Shown here: positions 1-8,727 of the stretch, piece by piece
Numbering within the stretch: position 1 is the stretch's first letter
Layout: each line of letters begins with the position of its first letter
From: Phaeotremella fagi
Lineage: Eukaryota > Basidiomycota > Tremellomycetes > Tremellales > Phaeotremellaceae
Direction: 5' to 3'
NCBI GenBank assembly: GCA_001599715.1
Contig: BCHU01000004.1
Location: forward strand, 620,001-684,000
Length of the DNA: 64,000 nt
Notes under the pieces: model-generated
Told to the model about the DNA's origin: nothing
Databases searched by the model: none
What the model saw: the letters and a program-made list of their open reading frames with translations, nothing else
Position numbers and translations under genes: made by a program

Positions 1-149
1 CATCTTACATCTTCCACCCTAACAACGCGGTACCAGTTTCGACATGGTTCAACGATCCTCACGACACCGAACTCACGGATTTATGTCCATTCCTAACGGA
101 TCTCGCTACGGTTGACGATATCAGAGGTGTTCTCGATGGTTCGCTTTAA
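1..149 (+). CDS. PSR1-like CTD-type phosphatase, C-terminal end (partial)
   Basis: This is the last exon of a gene that begins left of the window. Reading from base 3 gives 48 residues ending at a TAA at 147-149. It holds the segment [12 protein letters not shown] followed by [13 protein letters not shown] and a final [10 protein letters not shown]. This is the C-terminal signature of the HAD-superfamily small CTD phosphatases (NLI-interacting-factor family). The wording is closest to the plasma-membrane Psr1/Psr2 branch (known for salt-stress signalling in yeast) rather than Nem1, where the matching segment reads differently. The catalytic DxDxT motif lies outside the window, so activity cannot be judged. 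The family assignment is firm; Psr1 versus another SCP paralogue is inference. Confidence 0.8.
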   Translation, partial: SYIFHPNNAVPVSTWFNDPHDTELTDLCPFLTDLATVDDIRGVLDGSL

Positions 150-1021
150 ACGGTACACGGTATTCTATTTGATTATAATCATATCTCAGGATTTTTGGAT
201 ATCATAAACGAATATATCCCTTTTTAATCATTTACTCATACCCTTTCTTTACATGTTCTTCGTGCCAATAAACGTTTTTAATCAAGCAGTACTCCTTATA
301 CCCTATTTGGGTGCTCTTGATATTATACCCAAAAACATCGACCAAAGGGACAGGAAATCCTCAACTCTATTTCACAACCTACTATACCAATTCTCAAACA
401 AGGTCTCATCTCTTTCCACCAATTTCAATCAAATCTGTTCACTCTGGTTTCACACTCAATCACATCACCTTAATATCTAATCTTAAACATCTAGCATCGA
501 ACATCTTTTCTTCCTGTGTTGATATAATCGGTTTCCCCTCTGCTGCTACTGCTCGTTCTTTTGCTTTTTCTTGTTCTCATGTTTCATTTTTTTACTATAC
601 TTTTCCTTTGGTTGGTTTTCTTTTGTTTCTTTTCGATACCTCTTCAGAGCATTATGCATGTCATCGCGCTTCTGTTCAGGATGTTTAGGGTCGTTATCTG
701 AGTTTCGCATGTTGGCAATGTTAGTTAATATTTGAATATGGGAGGGAAGACAGGATTGGTCTTTTCATGACCTTCGGCAAAGTTGATGTTGATCAGATCA
801 ATTGCTGTGATGTTGGATATACTAATGACATTTTTGTTTGGTATCGCAGAGTCTGGGTATAAACCATAATCATCTCTTCGTCCATCTCCTCCTCGTATCC
901 TCCAAATATCTCTAAACACTAACGCCGTTTCACCGTTGATTGAACCAAAGTGTAAATCTAAAAATCGGAGTCAACACCACCACCAAATCTATCACTAACG
1001 ATGACTCACTCACCTGGATAC
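150..1021. other. Intergenic stretch, 3' ends of two genes
   Basis: This 0.87 kb stretch lies between the end of the PSR1-like gene and the end of OST4. It is A+T-rich, with pyrimidine runs around 520-640. A minus-strand open stretch at 725-919 has no recognisable protein and probably belongs to the OST4 3' UTR. A good donor (gtgagtgagt) just after the OST4 stop suggests a 3' UTR intron. I see no other gene here. Confidence 0.4.
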
Positions 1022-1135
1022 CTATTCAGACATCCGTTTCCCGTTGACGGAAACGAAATGATAAACGACGATTAGGGCCATGGCTGCTATACCTAAACCG
1101 TTCGAGAGGTTTGTTAGGGTATCGTCTGAGATCAT
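1022..1135 (-). CDS. OST4: Oligosaccharyltransferase subunit OST4 (37-aa microprotein)
   Basis: A 37-residue protein runs from the ATG at 1135-1133 to a TAG at 1024-1022. It begins MISDDTLTNLSNGLG and continues into one hydrophobic helix (about residues 16-29, IAAMALIVVYHFVS) with a short polar tail. This matches the Ost4 family in length, in the MISD start and in the single ER membrane helix. Ost4 stabilises the Stt3-Ost3/6 subcomplex of the oligosaccharyltransferase that N-glycosylates secretory proteins in the ER membrane. The gene is intronless within the coding part and divergent from the SNARE gene at 1397. It is short enough to be missed by usual ORF cut-offs. Confidence 0.87.
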   Translation of the reverse strand: MISDDTLTNLSNGLGIAAMALIVVYHFVSVNGKRMSE

Positions 1136-1396
1136 TTTTTGGGTGGGTTGGGTAGGATTTCGGTTTGGGTTGGGAGGTTAGGACGATATTTAGCTTTTAA
1201 AAGAACACTTTTTGTGCTTTTGGGTATTGTTTCTTTGTAGGTAGTTATTGCTGTAGGTTGTAGCGTAGTACTGAAGCATTTAACTGCGTGGAGGTATGTA
1301 AACCTTATTCAATCCTTCCTCTAAAACCGCTTACACCAACCCATCCTCTATCTCCATCAACCACCACCATCTCCAACCAACCAACCCAACTCAAAA

Positions 1397-2366
1397 ATGT
1401 CAACAACCTCTCAATCCCTAACGCACCTCTCACAAAGGATAACCTCAACCTCAACCCTCCTCCTCGAACGATCCCGCGTCCTCTCCCTAAACCTCCCACC
1501 GTCCGCATCATCCCAAAACCAAATCATCAGGAATCTAACCACCATCAAAGCAGAGTTGGATAGGTTGGGGAGTGTCATCAAGATTGAGGGGAGTGGGTTG
1601 GTCGTTGGTAAGAAAAGACTTGGGGGGGATGAGAAAGTTTTGGAAGGGTTGGAAGATCAGTTTGATAGGTTGATTGAGATTTTTGGGGAGGACGAGATTG
1701 GGAAAGAGAAATCTAAGAGTTTGAGGCGGTACGTTCTGGGTTCTGGGTTTGAGTGATAGTTACTGATGAAGGATAGGCATAAACCTGAGATAGAGATTGA
1801 GACACCTGTTGATGATCCAATTACACCTCCTCATATCACCTCATCACCTATACCACAATTCAAACTTGAGCCACCAACCCCGGCCGTCGAGCGTGAAGGT
1901 CCATTTAGGGATTATCCAGAAGAACACGAGTCTGAATACAATCCCGCGGATCGGGGCGTATCGTCCAGAGAAATACTTGAAGAGCAACAATTGATGATTG
2001 ACGGTATGTCCCAAACCTCAGTGTACGTACCTCTAACACATCCCAGACCAAGACGAAAGATTGAATCTACTCTCCCATTCTATCGGTCGACAAAATCATC
2101 TGTCGTTGCAGATAGGCGATGAACTTGATAATCATAGGGAATTGCTGGAAGATACTGATCAAGCTATGGATCGGACTTCTGATCGACTTCGACGAGCTAG
2201 AGGGAGATTAGATAAAGTCGCTCAGGACGCTAAGACTTATGGTGAGTCGAACTCTGCTCTTTCTGCTCGTTCATTTATTGACTTGGACTTGGGTTTAGGT
2301 TCTACTATCACCATTGTCATTCTTATCTTTATACTCTTGATTCTGATTATCGTTTTCAAGACTTGA
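1397..2366 (+). CDS. SYN8: Qc-SNARE, syntaxin-8/SYN8-like
   Basis: Four exons (1397-1728, 1777-2003, 2047-2241, 2299-2366) give 273 residues in frame. The order is an N-terminal helical region (about 1-110), an acidic/proline linker, a SNARE motif starting near ILEEQQLMIDDQD and running through LSHSIGRQNHLSLQIGDEL to RARGRLDKVA, and a C-terminal membrane anchor of about 18 residues. The central layer residue is a glutamine in the Q-layer region (SLQIGDEL), so it is a Q-SNARE. A single SNARE motif after a non-Habc N-terminus and a C-terminal anchor fit the Qc syntaxin-8/Syn8/Fsv1 group, which acts in endosome/vacuole fusion. The intron at 2004-2046 restores the SNARE heptads exactly, which fixes the model. 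The family is strong; the exact orthologue is inference. Confidence 0.83.
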
Positions 2367-2772
2367 TACATTTCATTCTCTTTTTCGGATCATCGTCAAA
2401 TTTACTCTTTCTGTTTCTTTGCAGTTTTATTGGATTCCTGCGGAAACCTGGATTTTTACGATAGTATTTTAACTCTGTTTTGAGGTTAGATAACGATTGG
2501 GTTGGATCAGGTCCAAGTCATCATTGCAGATTAAAAATCAAATTAATTTGTTGTACGGTTGTAAATCAAAATTAGAAATGTAAAAAATATGAAATATGAA
2601 TTCTTCGTACATCGAATATGAATACAGACAAAGACACAAAGTGAGGTATATCAAATCAAATTAAATGAATCCAGGTCCTATCTCAATCCATTCAAACCAG
2701 TTCTCCTAATCACACAGGACGAAAAATTCTTAACAAAAAAGATTCTAAACATATAATGTGGAGACAACAATT
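2367..2772. other. Convergent 3' intergenic region
   Basis: About 0.4 kb lies between the 3' ends of the SNARE gene (+) and the aminopeptidase gene (-). It is A+T-rich with several AATAAA-like and AAAT-rich stretches on both strands, as expected for two facing 3' UTRs. I see no gene in it. Confidence 0.4.
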
Positions 2773-4495
2773 CTAAGCACTTTCAATTCCGGCTAATTCA
2801 ATAGCGAAAGCCACGCAGAGTTTAGAGAATCTATAGAAAACGATCAGTTTGAATGAAACAATGAAAGTAAGAAATTGCTCACTCTCTCATATGGGTGAAG
2901 GAGAATTCTGGATGATCAATCGTATCTTGGGTAGTGTGAATACCGTGATTTGAGTTTTCGAAACTGCTTTCGATGCTGATGTCATTGTCAGTATTCAGGA
3001 GGTATTGATATGACATTACGGAAACTTACGCGAAGGAAGATTGATAACCTGCTTTTCCGAAACTTGCATGATCAGAACAAGCATAACCACATTGAGTTTT
3101 AAGAGGTGGAATGGAGACTATAACCAGAGTGTCAATTGTAAATCTGGAATACTGTACCAATGAGCTAGAAGGGACATACGATATTTCTCAACGAGATCCC
3201 AAACAAAACTCGTTAATCCCGGATCAACGAAATCCTGGATAATCCCAACACTCTCTTCGGTCCCCTTCTTAACCCAAGCAGTCATATCCATTTGAATCAT
3301 CGCTTGAACTTTGACCTTCTTCTCTTCGTAAGCTTTGGCGATAGCTTGTGAACCAAGTAGACCACCTTCTTCGGCGGAGTAGTAGTGGAATTCTACTGGG
3401 GTTGATGGGGTGTAGTTCGCTGCTACGAGAGCTGTGAAGGCTTCTAGGGATGAGGTGGTTCCGGATCCGTCATCGTCGGCTCCACTTTGTGAGATGTTAG
3501 TTGAAGGCCTTCTGAGGTGAGATAGTTATCCAACTCACGGTGCTGGGAGGAATGGCCATTGGTTAGTTGAATCTTGATGTGATCCTAGAACGGTTACTGG
3601 AGCATCAGAGTTTTTAGGGGAGGCAGGTTCGAATCTTGCGATAATTGAGTTTTGTCCCCATGAATGAGGGAACTCTTTGATGGTAACGCCAGAATGAACT
3701 GATGCGATCTAAGCAAACCAATCAGTTTATCAGTAGGAGTAGCACAAATAGACGCCTGACTTACCCCCTGTAATTTAGCTAATAACCATTGTTGAGATTC
3801 TTTACCAGTTTCAGAACGATAATATCTAGTTCGGAAACTAAGGTCCTTTGGTTAATACCTAGCCATAAAATATCTGCTATATGACTGACCTGCTGAATTT
3901 GGTTAAAGTAGCTTTCATGTTATCGATATCGAGAGTCTTGATGATTGATTTGATTGGTTTACTGAAATTACCTGGGGAAGGGTAGGCTAAAGGGGGTGTG
4001 TGGTGTTGGTTGACGATCTCCTTAACGAGGGGTGAGAATAACCTACTGTATTTAACATTCTTAGCTGTTGGGAGTAAGAAGCTTGCGAATCCTAATGTTG
4101 GAGTATCGGTGCTAAATACTATGTAAGCTCATGTCCACTGGAGCTTGTAGGGGGGAGCTTGAACTGAACGTACATATCCATGAATTTCTTTCCAGCGACT
4201 TTAGCTTTGATTTTGTCAAGTTCAGTGATCCAACTAAGTAGTAGAGGGGGTCAACAGGTGGAAAAACATAAGACTGATAGAGAAAGTAGTAGAACTAAAC
4301 CTACACTGGGGGTTCATCATGTCCGAATTGAACTAATCTCAATTCAGTTAAATCGAGTGAGAAGCCTTGATGACCACCTTGGGGTATTGAATTCAAGTGA
4401 TCTTGGAATGAGATTTGAGGGGTTTCTTTGAGTGTTGGGATTGCTTTTACTAGGAGGGGGAGGATTGAGAGGAGGAGTGCTGGATTGATGTACAT
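2773..4495 (-). CDS. Secreted M28 leucine aminopeptidase (LAP1 type)
   Basis: Nine exons (4305-4495, 4174-4233, 3890-4111, 3765-3837, 3539-3708, 3180-3484, 3030-3117, 2883-2963, 2773-2830) sum to 415 residues. The N-terminus ([18 protein letters not shown]) is a signal peptide. The zinc ligands of the M28E family are visible in order: GSHQDS (His), GADDDGSGT (Asp), [10 protein letters not shown] (Glu-Glu, catalytic and ligand), MIQMDMTAW (Asp) and ACSDHASF (His). [10 protein letters not shown] carries the conserved disulfide cysteine pair. The enzyme removes N-terminal residues, preferably leucine, from peptides outside the cell or in the vacuole. Between the signal peptide and the enzyme there is a propeptide-like segment of about 90 residues, usual for this family. 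Complete, with no broken motif. Confidence 0.9.
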
Positions 4496-4919
4496 TATGA
4501 GTGGTGGTGGTGGTGTGTGATGTTGCTGTCAAGTAGATGTATAGATGGTAGAATGCAACGTACGATTATCAACTCAACAGCTAACAGATACGCATGCGAC
4601 CGAAGACCGGATAAGGCAAACTACAGCAGGTAGAGAGTGGCAAATCGTGAGTGGCGAATTGATGTTCTTGTTCTTGTATTGTACTTGTACCAGTATACAT
4701 TAAGATCGTCACCATGGGCCACTACTTCTGACAACTAATGAAGACTCATCGGAGACCAAACACCGTATATAGATGATGATTGAAGGAAAAGTTTCAAATT
4801 TCTCAAATACCGTGCGGATCTTTGATCCTTGATGTCATCAATGCGGCGATGACTGCAATTGACAGCTTAGAAGTAGAAACATAAGATCAGCCTTAACTTC
4901 AGCATTCAGGTTGCAAGAA

Positions 4920-6299
4920 TTACGATAAACTTACCCATTGTTTCTCTCTTCCGGAAGGTGTTCCATCAAGATACATCCAATGAAACCATAAAGAAAAAAC
5001 CAAAACAATCAACGACCCCCAAACGTAACCCCCAGCCAACCCAAAATCGTCATCAAATAGTAGATCCATTTCTCTGTTCACCTCGCGTCGATTTTCTCCA
5101 ATCATCTGTTCAAACAGATCTTGCATCAATTCTTCTTGATTGAGATTATTGAGGAATGAGAATAACGATACACTGGTAGCGTTTGCAACTTCATGTGCAA
5201 TGTCCAATCCACGATTACTGTGTTGATAGCAGAGGATACCCCATTTGATCTTCAATTTACTTTCAACATGAAACCCGGTGAAGAAACCGCATTCGGTGGT
5301 TAGGATTCTAGAAGCCAAGAATGATCCGAAGACACAGTGACCTGTGTTATCCTCTCTAACGTACGCAATACCACATGGAAGAGTTATATCTGTGACCTTC
5401 TGATAAACGTAAGGACAAAAGTTATCCTTTACATCATTGACTTCGACTCGTCTATCGATATCTTGGTAAGGACGTTGAAAATGACCATGATCCGAATTTT
5501 GTAGAGTGTAAATCTTTTTAACGTGCAGTGAGCGATATCCGAAAAGGAAATAGACTAGACCACTTTTGATCATTATGATCGATGTGAGAAGCACGTCCAA
5601 CGCCATGAATAAAATTACGCTTTGGAAGGGGAGATGTCTGTATTCTTTGTCAGCACTGTTCTCCATTTGATAGATCCCTGATCTGTACACTAACGGTTTT
5701 AACAGTGCTCTGAGTAGTCCCTCAACAAGATAAGGCAAACAATCCGCATACCAAGGTTGTTTTTCAGTCTTTCTAACCTCAATTTTACCGTTAGTTGAAT
5801 CCCTCATCACTTCCGCATCCCCGTTTAACTCCCAGTGACTACCACTCCTTGTCAGAAATTTGATGAAATTTTTTGTATCTTCCACCTCTTTGAAAACGAA
5901 GTGAAATCCGGTTTCATTCAGGAGATCAATGATTTGTGTTCGATTTAAAGGCATGTCAGGTAATGGCGATATACCTAAAGAGTTCCAGAGCTCAAAGACG
6001 TTGTTGAACCCTAAAAGTCTAGCTATGGTTACAGAGACACAGTTGTTCTGCATGTTTGTAGGGTTGAGAGTTGATGTACCGTATAGATTAAGATTGTATT
6101 CGTTGAGCATACCAAAGAAAGCATCGATGGATTTTTGCCGTTGCGCCTGTCGAAATAATTGATCGCTTGTCATGATTGGCTGAAGGTTGGATGTGAAGGT
6201 AATGACTGTAGAGTAGAGTGTTCTGACTGTAGAGAGTGTTCTGTCAGGATGATCGAGTGGAAGAAAGAGTGAGTGAATTTTGAGGTCAAGTGGTGACAA
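4920..6299 (-). CDS. Unnamed intronless membrane protein with papain-like Cys/His motifs
   Basis: A single open frame of 459 residues runs from the ATG at 6299. M43 is a plausible alternative start. I do not recognise a named family. Visible parts: a motif with a candidate nucleophile, NNCVSVTIARLLGF (Cys87), followed by FELWNSLGI and a leucine-rich helix ending near LLNETGF; then a hydrophobic segment at about 224-254; then GIAYVREDNTGHCVFG (His321) and CYQHSNRGLDIAHEV (Gln359/Asn362); an acidic stretch at 388-418; and a second membrane segment at about 423-444. The Asn-Cys ... Gly-His ... YQ/N order resembles papain-fold cysteine peptidases and deamidases, including those in effector proteins. 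That is inference from motif spacing only. The last codons overlap a perfect donor (gtaagt), and splicing to 4853 would swap the final five residues for a short tail ending at 4838. It diverges from COQ6 by about 0.2 kb. Odd: intronless among intron-rich neighbours. Confidence 0.6.
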   Translation of the reverse strand: MSPLDLKIHSLFLPLDHPDRTLSTVRTLYSTVITFTSNLQPIMTSDQLFRQAQRQKSIDAFFGMLNEYNLNLYGTSTLNPTNMQNNCVSVTIARLLGFNNVFELWNSLGISPLPDMPLNRTQIIDLLNETGFHFVFKEVEDTKNFIKFLTRSGSHWELNGDAEVMRDSTNGKIEVRKTEKQPWYADCLPYLVEGLLRALLKPLVYRSGIYQMENSADKEYRHLPFQSVILFMALDVLLTSIIMIKSGLVYFLFGYRSLHVKKIYTLQNSDHGHFQRPYQDIDRRVEVNDVKDNFCPYVYQKVTDITLPCGIAYVREDNTGHCVFGSFLASRILTTECGFFTGFHVESKLKIKWGILCYQHSNRGLDIAHEVANATSVSLFSFLNNLNQEELMQDLFEQMIGENRREVNREMDLLFDDDFGLAGGYVWGSLIVLVFSLWFHWMYLDGTPSGREKQWVSLS

Positions 6300-6495
6300 C
6301 CGTACAAGTACAAGTACGTAAAGTGGCCATTCCCATTCCGTACCTGATCGATTCCACGTCTAACATCAATTTATTCGGTCCCCCTATATTTTGAGTGATC
6401 AGAAACGTTTACGTAAACTCGCTTTCGAAAGGATATCGTTAAGTTCTCCAGACCTCATCATCAAAGTATTAAAAGTGAACACAAAACAGAGCAAC

Positions 6496-8489
6496 ATGAG
6501 ACCTCAATTAACGAGAACTCTTCAGAACACCTTGAAAGAAATATCCTCAATCCCATCCACATCACGTTTAACACCTCTCCTGACTTCAACTCGATCGATT
6601 TCTGGATTAAACAGTCGACATGCAACAAATAAGCTCAGAATCAATGCTACAAGGACGAGGACCTACGCTTCCCAAGCTTCTTCGTTTCACTCCGAGACCC
6701 CACATATGATCCCAATACCAATCCCAGAAATCTCAGAGGAAGATACGTTCGACATTGTCATTATTGGAGGTGGGAATGCGGGTTTAGCATTAGCTTCGTC
6801 GCTGTGTCAGTCAAACTCTCCTAACAGCTCACATGAAAACTGACAAGTAGTCGCAGTGACCCAACCATCTATCAAATCGACTTCGAAAATACTGTTATTG
6901 GAAGGTGGAAGTTTGGAGAGGGTTCGTCATTGGGACGATAAAGGTGATTGGGAGAATCGAGTTAGTAGTTTAACGACGGAGAATATAACTTGGTTGAAGA
7001 GTTTGTCTATTCTTTTTCTTCATTTACTGTAAGCTAATGAAGATCAGGTATAGGGGTATGGGACTACATAGCTCAAACAAGATCTTGTCCCGTTGAAGAG
7101 ATGGTCGTAAGTGTTCTCAAACTCGTTCAGGACCATGTTAATGGACGTCATATAGATCTGGGCGAACCCTTCATCGAAATCCGTTCCAACGATTCATTTC
7201 CCACCGTTAGATCAACCCATGGCCCGTATGACCGAAAACACCAACCTCCAAAGAGCTTTGTTAAGACATATCGACGCCAACAATGTCGATGCACTTGAAA
7301 TTCGTGAAAACAGTAAAGTCGAGGAAATGAGATATGCCGAAAGTGGTCAATGGGTAGGATTGAAGATAGGTGATAAATGGGTGAAAGGGGGTGTGGTGGT
7401 GGGTAGCTTCGTGTTCTCTCCTCTCAAAGTCAAAGCTAACTCGTGTAAAAGGTTGGCGCAGATGGACCAAATTCACCAGTCCGAAAGTTTGCAGAGATAG
7501 ATTCATTCGGACATAGCTACGATACCCATGGATTGGTAGCTACGCTTCATCACGAGCCATCAGCTCTATATCCGAATAACACGGCTTTCCAAAGATTCCT
7601 CCCTACAGGTCCATTAGCTTTTTTACCACTTTCGTCAAAAGCTTCGACGATGGTTTGGTCGACTCATCCAAATCTAGTTAAAGCTTATAAAAAATTATCG
7701 GTTGAGGCTTTGACTATCGTCGTTAATGGTGGCTTCACATTACCAGAGGAAGTATTAGATAGATTGAACGAGGCTATATTGGTTTCTACAGAGATGGAGG
7801 AACCACTATCAAAAGAAGAAATCGTCGGTTTAATCAACCGATTTACCTCGTCATCATCTTCAATCTCAACCTCAACCTCCGAACCCTCCCTAATCCCACC
7901 AAAAGTGACCACCATCTCATCAAAATCAATAGCCTCTTTCCCCCTGAAACTAACTCACGCCGAGGAATACATTAAAAACAGAATAGTCCTCATAGGAGAC
8001 GCTGCACATACCACACATCCGTTAGCCGGTCAAGGTCTGAATCTAGGTTTAGCAGATGTTCAATCCCTTTCAAAGATTTTTGAAGATTCCCGCGCTAGGG
8101 GTGGAGATTTAGGTTCTATCACTACGCTCACAGCGTTTCCTCGGGATCGATACGGGAAAAACAGTTTGATACTCCAAACCACTGATTTATTGAATTCAAT
8201 CTTTAAATCTCGTTCTAGTGGAGTGGTAAATTGGGGGAGGGGGAATGGGTTGGACGTGATTAATGAGTTACCGGTTTTGAAACGTTTGTTGATGGGGAAT
8301 GCTGGGGCTTTGGCTAGCGATAGCGCTGGTAGTGATAGGAAGGGAAAGGGGTGGTCGGGTTTAGCTGATGGGTTGGAAGGTTGGTTCAAGGTGAAGGAGG
8401 TTTCGATGATGGGTTTGGAGGTTTTGAAAGTTGGTTTAGGGAATGGGTTGAGTGGTTTGGCTAGGAGGTTGCAGGGACAGTCCAAGTAG
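6496..8489 (+). CDS. COQ6: Ubiquinone biosynthesis monooxygenase COQ6
   Basis: Five exons (6496-6805, 6857-7000, 7048-7106, 7156-7398, 7452-8489) give 597 residues. The first 65 residues are rich in Arg, Ser and Thr with almost no acidic residues, a mitochondrial presequence. The FAD-dependent UbiH/Coq6 family signatures follow: FDIVIIGGGNAGLALA (dinucleotide fold), MARMTENTNLQRALL, VVVGADGPNS and VLIGDAAHTTHPLAGQGLNLGLADV (second FAD motif). Coq6 hydroxylates the C5 position of the coenzyme Q head group on the matrix face of the inner membrane. The start is the ATG at 6496 rather than 6391 because it opens the presequence. The frame between exons 3 and 4 is only restored by the 49-nt intron 7107-7155. 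The last 100 residues are G-rich at the DNA level. Confidence 0.93.
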
Positions 8490-8727
8490 TTTGTATTCAC
8501 CAACCACAACTCTCATCGATATGACATTCATTTGCATTGCGTCAGTTGTTTGCTCATAACCAAGCGAATGATTTACTGTATACGGTATATATTCATTTCT
8601 CATATCGTACAATATTAACAAATTCCCCCTTGAACACATCAAAATCCAATTATTAAATTAACCACGTCCACATTAACAAACACTTGTCCAAAACACAATA
8701 ACACAAACAAAAACACCATCCCATCGA

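Noticed and set aside
253..688. Overlapping plus-strand ORFs after the PSR1-like gene
   Set aside because: Composition is that of an A+T/pyrimidine-rich 3' region, with no domain, no splice logic and two frames overlapping.
725..919. 64-codon minus-strand ORF downstream of OST4
   Set aside because: OST4 already ends in a proper stop; this stretch has no recognisable protein and is more likely 3' UTR.
3601..3660. GGTTCGAATC box suggesting a tRNA T-arm
   Set aside because: It lies inside the M28 peptidase exon on the minus strand and no acceptor stem or anticodon arm can be drawn around it.
7107..7130. A 24-nt gtaagt...cag intron in COQ6
   Set aside because: It is below a plausible intron size, and the frame to MARMTEN is restored only by the 49-nt intron 7107-7155 ending in tatag.
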